This document shows positions 34,326 to 42,671 of a stretch of DNA of 64,000 nt, piece after piece. A program made the translations under genes and the position numbers. The DNA is from Bacillota bacterium. GTDB lineage: Bacteria; Bacillota; SHA-98; Ch115. The notes under the pieces are model-generated. The model made no database searches. It saw nothing but the letters and a program-made list of their open reading frames with translations, and was not told where the DNA came from. The stretch is taken from contig JABLXA010000015.1 in NCBI GenBank assembly GCA_013178415.1, positions 1 to 64,000 on the forward strand. Reading direction: 5' to 3'. The stretch's first letter is position 1. Each line of letters begins with the position of its first letter.

Positions 34326-35132
34326 ATGACAGGGGAGATAGAGAGGTCTATTTCTGCCATTCCTTCAGTGCGCTCCTGTAAGGTCGTGTTCAATGCTGAT
34401 AAGGAGATCGATCAGGTATTCGTCTGGGCGGGTTTCGAGCCGGGGCTAGATGAGAAAGCCAAACTGCGACAGATCAAGTCACTTGTCAGATCCGTTGTTG
34501 GAACCGTGGCTCTCAAGCATAATCATGAGCTTGATTATCGCAAGGTCAAGATACTCGAATATGAGGAGCATGGTTCAGGTGATTCTGAAGACTCTGCCGC
34601 CTCAACCGAGGGACCTGATTTCTTGGTGAATCTTGGTAATGGTGCCTGTACTGGTGAGGATACTGCCAGCATACCTGGGTCTGGCGATGCCACGGAAGAT
34701 ATGGCGAAGAATGAACAGGGTACCCCACCCCCGGATGGAATCGTGATGGTGAAGGTTCGTCCGAGGATAAAGCTGGTGGCTGCTTATATTCGCTATCACA
34801 CGGTCCCCGAAGTTGTGGTGGAATTCCGATACCTTGGGAAGGACTTTTCCGGGAAAGCACCTGTTGAGGACAAGCTCGACGATAGTACTTTTGAAGCCTT
34901 TAAGCAGGCATTTGAAGCTACCGGTCTCGGCAAGGTGAAATTGATCCATATCGCCGAGGTGAGTCTGGCTCTCTCTCAACCTAAGGTTGTGTTGGTCAAG
35001 CTTCTACTCACATTACCCAATAATGAGAAATTTGAACTTGTAGGGGCTGCGGAAGAGAAGGGCGATAGGATTTTGAGTGTGGTGAAAGCTTGCCTGGATG
35101 CCATAAACCGTAAGGTTACAAATCCAGTCTGA
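34326..35132 (+). CDS. Two-domain protein of unknown function
   Basis: A 268-residue soluble protein. The first domain (residues 1-80) has IPSVRSCKVVFN, EIDQVFVWA and LDYRKVKI. Similar small alpha-beta domains occur in uncharacterised Clostridia proteins and recall an ACT-like fold. An acidic linker (about 80-140) leads to a second domain with VRPRIKLVAAYIRYHT. Function unknown. The ATG lacks a convincing ribosome site, so the start is uncertain. It is followed by the promoter of the small peptide gene. Confidence 0.6.
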   Translation: MTGEIERSISAIPSVRSCKVVFNADKEIDQVFVWAGFEPGLDEKAKLRQIKSLVRSVVGTVALKHNHELDYRKVKILEYEEHGSGDSEDSAASTEGPDFLVNLGNGACTGEDTASIPGSGDATEDMAKNEQGTPPPDGIVMVKVRPRIKLVAAYIRYHTVPEVVVEFRYLGKDFSGKAPVEDKLDDSTFEAFKQAFEATGLGKVKLIHIAEVSLALSQPKVVLVKLLLTLPNNEKFELVGAAEEKGDRILSVVKACLDAINRKVTNPV

Positions 35133-35162
35133 TTGCACCGTAGATAACGATAATGATATAGT
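35133..35162 (+). promoter_or_regulatory. Promoter of the small secreted peptide gene
   Basis: TTGCAC (35133-35138) and TATAGT (35157-35162) are 18 bases apart. The leader of about 70 bases contains GGCTG ... CAGCC. It separates the peptide and HD-GYP genes from the preceding gene. Confidence 0.55.
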
Positions 35163-35237
35163 CTGCCCGGCTGACCGGACCGGACAGCCAACCGAACCGA
35201 ACCTGTTCTAAATTCTTGAATGGGGGAGGTTTGGACG

Positions 35238-35336
35238 ATGAAGAAGCTGTGGGCGGTTATCATCACCCTGGCTCTTACATTGAGCTACGCCGCGACAGCA
35301 TTGGCTGACATGGTCATCATCAAGCCGATGCACTAA
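35238..35336 (+). CDS. 32-residue signal-peptide-like precursor; candidate secreted signalling peptide
   Basis: The product starts MKKLWAV, has a hydrophobic core and a signal peptidase I site ATALA, and ends DMVIIKPMH. If cut after ALA it releases a nine-residue peptide. GGGGGAGG lies eight bases before the ATG and a separate promoter precedes it, so it is very likely expressed. It lacks Cys, unlike AgrD. The next gene encodes a membrane HD-GYP protein, a possible receptor. Signalling is inference; a cleaved-off signal peptide with a non-functional tail is the alternative. Confidence 0.6.
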   Translation: MKKLWAVIITLALTLSYAATALADMVIIKPMH

Positions 35337-35443
35337 ACGATGTTTCTTGAGTGAGCCCCTTGCCGGGCAGGCTTTATTCCTTGTCGGTCCTTGCCGGTGC
35401 CCACGAAAGCAGACTGGTTATCGAGTGAAGAGGGGGGAGACAT

Positions 35444-36742
35444 GTGACTTGCCGTAAATTGCTGTCGTTCCTTGTGTGGGTCGTTGGACTTGGAGGACTT
35501 GCATCTGTAGCATTGGCTGGTAAATTTTGGTTTACGAAACCAGATCTTGACCTTGTGATATTCTTGATCCTGATGTTACATAACTCAGCGAATGGCGTAG
35601 ATGCTTCAAATGCGATCTTTCTCCTGACTCTCCCCATACTCATGCCTATTGCATATGCTTTCGGGCCTTTCTGGGCTGGGCTCGTTGCCTGCCTTGGCAC
35701 TGTGGATCGTGAACAAATGAAATTCCCCCTGCCATTTTTTATTCTAAATCGCGGGATTTCGTCCGCTGCAGCGGTAGCGAGCGCTTTAACCCTACACCTC
35801 GCCATGGGGAAGATGCCCGAGGTCTTTACCTTTATGCTTTCAGCCACGGCTCAGGTTTTGACCATCGGAATTCTCTATATTGCCATCCAATCACTTCAGT
35901 GTGCATGCACCGGAAGTGAGGACAACTACCTCAGTCATGCCCTGGCCCTGACCAAGACTATCATTCCAGGTGCTGCCTTTGGGGCGTTGTTCACCTATTT
36001 ATATCTAAATTATTCGGTCCTCGGGGTTGTGGCCGGATATATTGTCCTTTGCGCTGTGCGATCTCAGACTCTCTTCGGCCATATAGATGCCCGCTACAGA
36101 CTGAATCTTATCAAGGCGCTGCTCAGAACCTCATATTCAAAGGACCCTGATCTCATGCTCCACTTGGAGAGGGTGGCCTATTTCAGCAGAAGGATAGCAA
36201 GACGTTGCGGATATTCATGGTCTAAGATGCATATCTTCGACGAAGCATGTTACCTGCACGATATCGGGAAATTGGAGATAAGCGACGATATCCTGAAAAG
36301 CCCCCGGGTTTTATCTGCTCAGGAATTTGAGGAAATAAAGAAACATCCTGAGCGTGGCGCGAAGTTCATTGATGACATACCGATGGACGATGGCACTCGT
36401 TCTATGATAAGGAACATTATACTGCATCATCACGAAAGATATGATGGGAAGGGATATCCAAGAGGTCTCGCCGGGGACGCGATTCCACTGGAAGCCCGGA
36501 TTGTGGCAGTGGCAGATGCATGGGATGCCATGACTGGCAGGCGTCCATATCGACGGCCCGCGAGCCGGATGGACGCCATGGATGAACTCAGGAAAAATGC
36601 AGGGACACAGTTCGACCCATACGTCGTAGAAGTTTTCTTAGATGTGCTAGAAAACGATCCTGATATCCTTGGGAATGATCCGGCGGTTGGATATCCCGAG
36701 GTCGGCCATTCCCTTAACCTCGAGGCGGCCCGGACTTCCTAG
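35444..36742 (+). CDS. Membrane-bound HD-GYP phosphodiesterase
   Basis: A 432-residue protein. The first half (about residues 1-215) is a membrane domain of some seven to eight helices. The C-terminal domain has HDIGK near residue 276 and HHHERYDGKGYPRGL near 327, the full HD-GYP signature, so it should degrade cyclic di-GMP (or related dinucleotides). The membrane part is a candidate sensor of an external cue. The start is GTG at 35444 with AGGGGGGAGA upstream. The gene follows the small peptide gene by about 107 bases and precedes a tandem HD-GYP gene. Confidence 0.88.
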   Translation: MTCRKLLSFLVWVVGLGGLASVALAGKFWFTKPDLDLVIFLILMLHNSANGVDASNAIFLLTLPILMPIAYAFGPFWAGLVACLGTVDREQMKFPLPFFILNRGISSAAAVASALTLHLAMGKMPEVFTFMLSATAQVLTIGILYIAIQSLQCACTGSEDNYLSHALALTKTIIPGAAFGALFTYLYLNYSVLGVVAGYIVLCAVRSQTLFGHIDARYRLNLIKALLRTSYSKDPDLMLHLERVAYFSRRIARRCGYSWSKMHIFDEACYLHDIGKLEISDDILKSPRVLSAQEFEEIKKHPERGAKFIDDIPMDDGTRSMIRNIILHHHERYDGKGYPRGLAGDAIPLEARIVAVADAWDAMTGRRPYRRPASRMDAMDELRKNAGTQFDPYVVEVFLDVLENDPDILGNDPAVGYPEVGHSLNLEAARTS

Positions 36743-36759
36743 AGGAGAGAGCAGGGAAA

Positions 36760-38094
36760 TTGGCTATAGAGGAAGCGAAAAGAGATGTCCATGGCAGGGC
36801 AGACATAGAGGTTCAAGACAGGGCGGGCGAAGAATGTTGCAGCGGGGATGGGGCTTTTCTTCAGTGCGACGAAAAGCTATTTTCTGACTTGGTGGCAGCC
36901 CTGTCAATGGTAATGGACGTAGAGGAGGAAAGGAAGCTCTATCACGGATGGAGGGTAGCTGCCCTCACTGGCTTTGCATCTAGGGCCGTTGCCCATGACT
37001 CGGAAGAGTTGCTGCCTATAGCTTTCTATGCGGCGTTATTGCACGACATCGGAGCCGCAGGTTTGAGTGACCACATGATCCATTATCCGACTTTAGCCTC
37101 CCAATTAGCGGTTCCGGAAATAATCGCGCATCCAGCAAGAGGAGCAGAGATCATCTTGGAGCTTCCTGGTATGGAAGCGGCCTCCAGGATGATTTTGGAA
37201 CATCATGAGTATTGGAATGGAATCGGATACCCTGCGGGGAAGGCGGGGGATGAGATTTCACTAGGCGCCCAGATTATACGGGCTGCCGATGTTTTTGATC
37301 TCATTGTGCGTGAGAAAATCTCCGGAGATCCGCGTGATTTGAGATCAGAGGTCTTGCGTAGATTTGAAGCGCGTTCAGGCGAAGAGCTTTCTCCTCTCGT
37401 TGTCAGGGCCATAGCTGACATCGTATCCTCTGATTCAGATGGGCGGTTTTCTGCGCTCGTGAACCCGGAAGGGCTCCAAGATCTCGTCAATCAGATGCGC
37501 CATCAGATGCCTTCAATAGAGCCTACTTGTAGGCGTGGACCCCTGAAGACCATTCTCACCATCTTTGCGAAGATCATCGATGCGAAACATCAATACACCG
37601 CGGGCCATTCCGAACGCGTCGCCCGCTATTCCCTCATTATCGGGATGCAGATGGGGCTCAAGGAGAGAGAGCTACAGCTGCTCGAGGCCAGCGCTTTGCT
37701 CCATGATACCGGCAAGGTTTCAGTGCCGAGGTCTGTCCTAGATAAGAAAGGCTCGTTGGCTGCTGAGGAGATCTCATTGATCAGGCGTCATGCCTCGTTG
37801 ACCATTGAGATATTGAGTCTTATAACCAGATTTGAAGATGTAGCCTGGATTGCCGGTCATCATCATGAACGTTATGATGGCAAAGGGTATCCGCACGGGC
37901 TCAAAGGCGATGAAATCCCCCTATGTTCACGCATAATCGCCGTAGCTGATGCATACGATGCCATGACTTCGACGAGACCATACCAAAAGACATTATCCCC
38001 TTCAGAAGCTGTCGGCATCCTATTAAAAGAATCCGGCAGACAATTCGACCCCAGCGTGGTGGATGCCGCCGTGCATTCACTCCCCTCCCTTTAA
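36760..38094 (+). CDS. Soluble tandem HD-GYP protein
   Basis: A 444-residue cytoplasmic protein with two HD-GYP domains. The first (about residues 45-200) keeps LLHDIG and HHEYWNGIGYP but has AAG in place of the usual Lys after HDIG. The second (about 250-440) is canonical: LLHDTGK and HHHERYDGKGYPHGL. One active and one altered domain suggest internal regulation of cyclic di-GMP hydrolysis. The start is TTG at 36760, 15 bases after the previous stop, so it is cotranscribed with the membrane HD-GYP gene. Confidence 0.85.
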   Translation: MAIEEAKRDVHGRADIEVQDRAGEECCSGDGAFLQCDEKLFSDLVAALSMVMDVEEERKLYHGWRVAALTGFASRAVAHDSEELLPIAFYAALLHDIGAAGLSDHMIHYPTLASQLAVPEIIAHPARGAEIILELPGMEAASRMILEHHEYWNGIGYPAGKAGDEISLGAQIIRAADVFDLIVREKISGDPRDLRSEVLRRFEARSGEELSPLVVRAIADIVSSDSDGRFSALVNPEGLQDLVNQMRHQMPSIEPTCRRGPLKTILTIFAKIIDAKHQYTAGHSERVARYSLIIGMQMGLKERELQLLEASALLHDTGKVSVPRSVLDKKGSLAAEEISLIRRHASLTIEILSLITRFEDVAWIAGHHHERYDGKGYPHGLKGDEIPLCSRIIAVADAYDAMTSTRPYQKTLSPSEAVGILLKESGRQFDPSVVDAAVHSLPSL

Positions 38095-38231
38095 TCTCGA
38101 TATATTTGCCATAGGTATGAATTGAATGAACTGGTAATAATAATATCGGCAGGTCCATGCCATGTAATGCTACATGAATCGGCCTTTATAGCCCAAATCT
38201 CTTTTCGGGATAGACCCCCATGCCGCATAGG

Positions 38232-38278
38232 TGGCACCAACAGAGGATGAAAATGGTAGCCATCCATTTTCGGGGTAG
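38232..38278 (+). other. Conserved-loop hairpin element, copy B
   Basis: TGGCACCA (38232-38239) pairs with TGGTAGCCA (38254-38262, one bulged base) around a loop ACAGAGGATGAAAA. CCATTTTCGGGGTAG follows. GAAAATGG from the loop can instead pair with CCATTTTC downstream, so two exclusive folds are possible. Compare copies at 6514 and 38301. Confidence 0.55.
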
Positions 38279-38300
38279 TCGGTCATACCGGGCGTCGCCC

Positions 38301-38346
38301 AGCACCATCGAAAGGACGAAAATGGTGCTCGGCTGTCTTCAAAGTA
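38301..38346 (+). other. Conserved-loop hairpin element, copy C
   Basis: AGCACCAT (38301-38308) pairs perfectly with ATGGTGCT (38322-38329) around the loop CGAAAGGACGAAA. TGTCTTCAAAGTAG follows. It is tandem with copy B and ends about 20 bases before the start codon of the nucleotidyltransferase gene. Confidence 0.55.
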
Positions 38347-38367
38347 GACATAAGGGAGGCATTTAGA

Positions 38368-39441
38368 ATGCATGTGATCTTATTGGCAGGTGGAAGAGGG
38401 ACAAGATTACACCCTCTGACTCAGGACCTGCCAAAACCCATGGTGCCGGTGGTCAACAGACCGTGGTTGCACCATCTACTCGAGATAGTAGGAAGACTGC
38501 CCATCGTTGATATAAGGTGCGCGGTCCACTACCGGTGGGAAGCCATAAGAAATATCAAATGGTCTAGCATAAGGGGAAATGTGCCGGTGGAGCTTGTCGT
38601 GGAACGTGAGGCGCTTGGCACGGGTGGGGCAATTAGGAATGCAGCTAATGGCGTCACGATGACCTTCATGGTATTGAACGCTGATATTGTACCAGGAATG
38701 GACCTTTGTGAATTATTGGAAAGGCATAGAAAAATAGGGGCAGACTGTACTATCGCCCTGACGCAGGTTGAGGATCCAAGCGCCTATGGAGTTGTAGAGC
38801 TGTCACCGGATGGCAGAATCTTGAGATTTGTGGAAAAACCAGCCCCTGGCACGGCCCCCAGCAACCTTATCAATGCAGGCGTCTATGTTATGGAACCCTA
38901 TATATTAGATTCTATTCCGCAAGGCAGGCCGATATCAGTGGAGAGAGAGATATTTCCGCAGCTAATTGAGCAGGGAGCAAGGATATATAGCTATATTTCG
39001 CCTGCGTATTGGAATGATATAGGGACTCCAAAAGGATACCTTTCAACTCACTGGGATATCCTACAAGACAGGATGCCCATCAGATTCCCGGATGGCCTTT
39101 CTCTGCATAATGGAAAGGAAGACATTAGGGTTGGGCGCAGGGTGCGGATTGACAGCGGGGCCAGACTCATTGGGCCTGTGCTTCTTGGGGACGGGTGTGT
39201 CATCAGGTCAGGCGCGGTGGTAGGGCCCAATGCTGTACTTGGGCCAGATGTCAAGATAGGCAACAGGAGCATAGTTCAAAATAGCGTGATATGGGCAGGA
39301 GCTCAGATAGGCGATAATTCCATGGTGGAAGAGTGCATCATTGGATATAACACGATAGTTGAAGACCGTTCCACCGCAAGGGCGGAACTCATTCCCAGCC
39401 GCGGGCTATGGAGAGATACTGCAAGACCGGCCATTGTGTGA
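38368..39441 (+). CDS. Mannose-1-phosphate guanylyltransferase-like NDP-sugar synthase
   Basis: A 357-residue enzyme. LAGGRGTRLHPLT and KPMVPVVNRPWL are the nucleotidyltransferase motifs; a short hexapeptide-repeat tail (about residues 250-340) follows. It is of the ManC/GDP-mannose or glucose-1-phosphate type and should feed envelope glycan synthesis. GGGAGG precedes the ATG. It shares a transcript with the glycosyltransferase that starts 33 bases later. The leader holds two hairpin elements. Confidence 0.85.
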   Translation: MHVILLAGGRGTRLHPLTQDLPKPMVPVVNRPWLHHLLEIVGRLPIVDIRCAVHYRWEAIRNIKWSSIRGNVPVELVVEREALGTGGAIRNAANGVTMTFMVLNADIVPGMDLCELLERHRKIGADCTIALTQVEDPSAYGVVELSPDGRILRFVEKPAPGTAPSNLINAGVYVMEPYILDSIPQGRPISVEREIFPQLIEQGARIYSYISPAYWNDIGTPKGYLSTHWDILQDRMPIRFPDGLSLHNGKEDIRVGRRVRIDSGARLIGPVLLGDGCVIRSGAVVGPNAVLGPDVKIGNRSIVQNSVIWAGAQIGDNSMVEECIIGYNTIVEDRSTARAELIPSRGLWRDTARPAIV

Positions 39442-39474
39442 AGGTCTGAAGGGCGAAGAAGGAGGCGAAGTTTT

Positions 39475-40698
39475 GTGAAGTCTGCTAACAGCTTGCGGCT
39501 GAGTATTATATTTCTTTCCACCTATCCTCCGAGGCAATGTGGCATAGCGACCTTCACATCCAACTTGGTCCAAAGTGTCAGTATGGCGCCGGGGCGGCCA
39601 CGACTCAACATAATAGCCGTAACTGATAGGGCAGGAAGCTACCGCTATGGTGAGTATGTAGTCATGGAGATTGAGCGAGATAATAGGAGAGGTTATGAAA
39701 GAGCGGCGGATTCTATAAACAATTCCCCATATGACATAGTCTGTGTCCAGCATGAATTCGGGATCTTTGGAGGTGAGGATGGGGATTATTTGCTAGATTT
39801 CCTTGGGCGAGTCAGAAAACCCGTGGTGACTACCCTTCATACAATCTTGGCTGAGCCTGATATGCATAAGGTAGAATTGATGAGGGCTGTAGCTCGGAAG
39901 AGCGCATTACTTGTGGCCATGCTCCGCAAGGGCATTGACATCCTTGAGGAAGGCTATGGTATTCCCAGACGCAAAAGCGTGTTCATTCCCCATGGCATTC
40001 CTGCTATAAGGGCCAGGTCCCGCCAGGAAATACGACGCAGCCTTGCTCTAGGAGAGAGACCGACCATTGCCACTTTCGGTTTGATCAACCCTGGGAAGGG
40101 AATTGAATACATGATCATGGCCATGCCACAGATTGTAAATTATATTCCAGATGCCCTTTACCTTGTACTGGGGAAAACCCATCCCGAAGTGAAGAAGAGG
40201 TACGGGGAAAGCTACCGTGAGAGTCTTGTCAAGCTGGCGCATGATCTCGGTGTCGGGAATAATGTGAGGTTTGTAGATGAATACCTCACGGAGAGGGAGC
40301 TTGTGGAATATCTTCTTGCTTGCGATGTGTATGTGACCCCCTATGTCAGCCGCGAGCAGATAACCAGTGGTACCCTGGCTTATGCCATTGGGCTTGGAAA
40401 GGCCATAGTCTCCACCCGGTACTATTACGCGGAGGAGATGCTGGCCGGAGGGCGGGGACTTCTTGTGGATTTCAGGAACCCTGGCGATCTGGCGGAGGCA
40501 GTGGTCACGATACTTACATCAAACGACCTTCGTATGCGCCTGGAGAGGTCCACCTCACTCTTGGGATCTAATATGTCATGGCCCAAGGTGGGTCAAATTT
40601 ATGCCAAGCTTTTTGCTGATGTGGCAGCCCGAAGCGGGCGGGTCACCAGGGTGGGGGAGCAGACCTTGACTCTGGGGCAAAAGTCCAGCGTGAGGTGA
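39475..40698 (+). CDS. GT4-type glycosyltransferase
   Basis: A 407-residue GT-B fold enzyme. TYPPRQCGIATFT near residue 15 begins the acceptor domain. The donor domain has GLINPGKGIEYMI near 201 and an E-x7-E-like end around AYAIGLGKAIVSTRYYYAEE. It transfers a sugar from an NDP donor; substrate unknown. GTG at 39475 follows GAAGGAGG. It probably uses the product of the neighbouring nucleotidyltransferase. Confidence 0.85.
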   Translation: MKSANSLRLSIIFLSTYPPRQCGIATFTSNLVQSVSMAPGRPRLNIIAVTDRAGSYRYGEYVVMEIERDNRRGYERAADSINNSPYDIVCVQHEFGIFGGEDGDYLLDFLGRVRKPVVTTLHTILAEPDMHKVELMRAVARKSALLVAMLRKGIDILEEGYGIPRRKSVFIPHGIPAIRARSRQEIRRSLALGERPTIATFGLINPGKGIEYMIMAMPQIVNYIPDALYLVLGKTHPEVKKRYGESYRESLVKLAHDLGVGNNVRFVDEYLTERELVEYLLACDVYVTPYVSREQITSGTLAYAIGLGKAIVSTRYYYAEEMLAGGRGLLVDFRNPGDLAEAVVTILTSNDLRMRLERSTSLLGSNMSWPKVGQIYAKLFADVAARSGRVTRVGEQTLTLGQKSSVR

Positions 40699-40780
40699 AT
40701 TTCCAGTGCAGCTCTGCAAAGATTTCCCTCCATTGCCCCAGGGCAATTTGACGAACAGCTTAGCGTCGTATTTGACCATG

Positions 40781-40860
40781 ATGGATCTGGCAAGGGCTAT
40801 AGAGGCATCGCAGCAAATGCATGATTCCAGCAAGGGTTATAGGGGCATCGCAGCAATTCG
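40781..40860. repeat. Two-copy 40-bp direct repeat
   Basis: Two adjacent 40-bp units agree at about 31 positions; the shared core is CAAGGG(C/T)TATAG(A/G)GGCATCGCAG. It lies in the gap 40699-41002 after the glycosyltransferase gene. A short frame from 40912 with AGGAGG far upstream overlaps the next gene and is not convincing. Confidence 0.5.
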
Positions 40861-41002
40861 CGTGATTTAGGATTACATGAGTATCCCCTCCCAGGAGGTT
40901 TTTGAGAAAAGATGGCGAAGACGAAGACAGAGATGGCGAAGACCATCTACGCCATTGACCGATCCTCAATGGCTGATTTCAAGATATCCGGAGGTGTGAG
41001 CT

Positions 41003-41929
41003 ATGCGGTTAGGATTCTTTACTGCCTGTTTCCGGCGCAAGCCGATAGCAGAGGTGGCGGACTGGGCATCCGCCCAGGGGTTTACTGCTCTGGAAGTTGC
41101 ATGCTGGCCATATGACAATACACGGGATTATTCATCTACCACTATTGATGTTGAGGCACTCACTCCAGAGGAAGCCCATGAGATCAATGAAATGCTCAAG
41201 AGTAAAAACCTCATCATCTCTTCCCTGGGTTATTATGATAACATGCTTCATTCTGATCCCAGGCAGCGCGAGGCACATCTGCGACACTTGACCAAGGTCA
41301 TGGATGCCGCGCATATGTTGGGTGTCGGCTTAGTGGGCACCTTTATAGGCCGGAATATCGAGCTATCTGTCGCAGATAATCTCAAGGAAGCGGAAAGAGT
41401 CTTCTCAGACATTATGAAATACGCTGAAGACCGAAATCTCCGCGTCATGATCGAGAATTGTCCCATGGTTGGCTGGCAGCAGCCTGGTATCCCTGGGAAT
41501 CTGGCCTATTCCCCCGAGCTTTGGGATGAGCTCTTCAAAAGGATCCCCTCAGAATCTTTTGGGCTTAATTTTGACCCCTCCCATCTCTACTGGCTCGGAA
41601 TAGACTATATCCAAGCGGCAAAAGACTATCGCGACCGGATTTTCCATGCCCATGCCAAGGATGTTGAACTCCTGGACGAAGGATACTATCGCTATGGCAT
41701 CTTCGGCAGTCAGCTCGGCTCAGGACATGGAAAAACATTCTGGAGATATCGCCTGCCAGGCCTCGGCGAAATAGACTGGGCTCGATTCATATCAATTTTG
41801 TATGAGATTGGGCTTGAATCCGGCACTCTGAGCATAGAACATGAAGACCCCATATGGGAAGGGACAGAAGAGAAACTCAAGGCCGGTCTGATCATGGGCA
41901 GAAGGCATCTTGCTCAATACATGCCTTAA
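41003..41929 (+). CDS. Sugar phosphate isomerase/epimerase (xylose isomerase-like TIM barrel)
   Basis: A 308-residue protein of the AP-endonuclease-2 / IolE-type TIM barrel family. It begins MRLGFFTACF and contains MIENCPM near residue 150, NFDPSHLYW near 191 and HAHAKDVE near 215, which supply the divalent-metal ligands (Glu, Asp, His). Such enzymes epimerise or isomerise sugars or inositol derivatives; the substrate is unknown. GGAGGTG precedes the ATG. The gene runs toward the palindrome array at 41997. Confidence 0.82.
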   Translation: MRLGFFTACFRRKPIAEVADWASAQGFTALEVACWPYDNTRDYSSTTIDVEALTPEEAHEINEMLKSKNLIISSLGYYDNMLHSDPRQREAHLRHLTKVMDAAHMLGVGLVGTFIGRNIELSVADNLKEAERVFSDIMKYAEDRNLRVMIENCPMVGWQQPGIPGNLAYSPELWDELFKRIPSESFGLNFDPSHLYWLGIDYIQAAKDYRDRIFHAHAKDVELLDEGYYRYGIFGSQLGSGHGKTFWRYRLPGLGEIDWARFISILYEIGLESGTLSIEHEDPIWEGTEEKLKAGLIMGRRHLAQYMP

Positions 41930-41996
41930 TCCTGGATATAGAAGATAGGTGCGTCCATGCAGGTGATGATGATATGGTGGCCCCATTGGAGATTGA

Positions 41997-42614
41997 GCTG
42001 GCTAGATTCTCGTCACTTGAGGGCAGAGACTGGTAGGATTTTCGCTACCTCCACGCTCGGGCTGGCTAGAACATCGCTACCCTGAGCCAATATATCATAC
42101 GAAATTCCTTATTATGGGTAACCATAGCATATAATTTTCCAGTTCAAAGGCGAGGTGGCAGGATTTTCGGCACTTGAGGGCAGAGGGTGACGAGATTTCA
42201 GCCACTTCTGCGTCCAAGCCGGCTTAAATCTCGCCACCCCCAGCCAAGATATACCACAAAGTTCCTCTTTATGGATAATTATAACCTATAATATTCCAGT
42301 TTGAGGGCAGGGTGGCGAGAAATTCCCCACTCTGGGCCAGGGGCTGGCGAAATCTTGGCCACCCTTGAGCAAAACCTGCCTAAATTCTAGCCAGCTCAAG
42401 ACGGGATAAACCCAGACTTTTCCAAAATCATCCCAACCTGACGGGAATGTCGCCACCCTGGCGGGGAAGCTGACAGATTCTTAGCCACTTCCGTGCGGGA
42501 CCTGCCTACAGTCTCGTCACCCTCGACCTAAGCTGACAAATTCTCAGTCACTTCCGCGCACAACCTGCCTAAAAACCCGCCAACCATCGTCCAGGCTAAC
42601 TAGAGACTCGTAAC
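41997..42614. repeat. Array of about fifteen degenerate 20-bp palindromes at a 31-33 bp period
   Basis: Units begin at 41997, 42028, 42061, 42154, 42186, 42218, 42311, 42343, 42374, 42436, 42469, 42500, 42532, 42563 and 42595. The rough consensus is GCTGGCGAAATTCTCGCCAC, an imperfect inverted repeat of TGGCGA/TCGCCA. Two AT-rich inserts of about 70 bp (near 42085-42150 and 42242-42305) interrupt it and resemble each other. Type A units (ending CACTT) and type B units (ending CACCC) often alternate, giving a 63-64 bp higher period. No open frame or known element explains the region between two convergent genes. Confidence 0.75.
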
Positions 42615-42639
42615 TATAGATAACCAGGCTCGAATCTAA

Positions 42640-42671
42640 AAAAGGAGGCCTGGACGGGGCTCCGGAGGCCC
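42640..42671 (-). terminator. Probable terminator of the minus-strand electron-transfer genes
   Basis: Read on the minus strand, GGCCT ... AGGCC is followed by TCCTTTTTT, just after the stop of the polyprenyl synthase gene. The stem is short, so confidence is moderate. Confidence 0.5.

Noticed and set aside
40912-41115. A 67-codon frame starting MAKTKTEMAKT before the sugar isomerase
   Set aside because: AGGAGG is 13 bases away, most of the frame overlaps the isomerase out of frame, and the peptide matches nothing.
41997-42614. CRISPR array
   Set aside because: Repeat units are degenerate, palindromic and nearly contiguous, with no constant-length unique spacers, and no cas genes are in the window.
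42614-42670. Replication origin with DnaA boxes near the palindrome array
   Set aside because: I found no TTATCCACA-like boxes, and dnaA, dnaN and parAB are not in the window.
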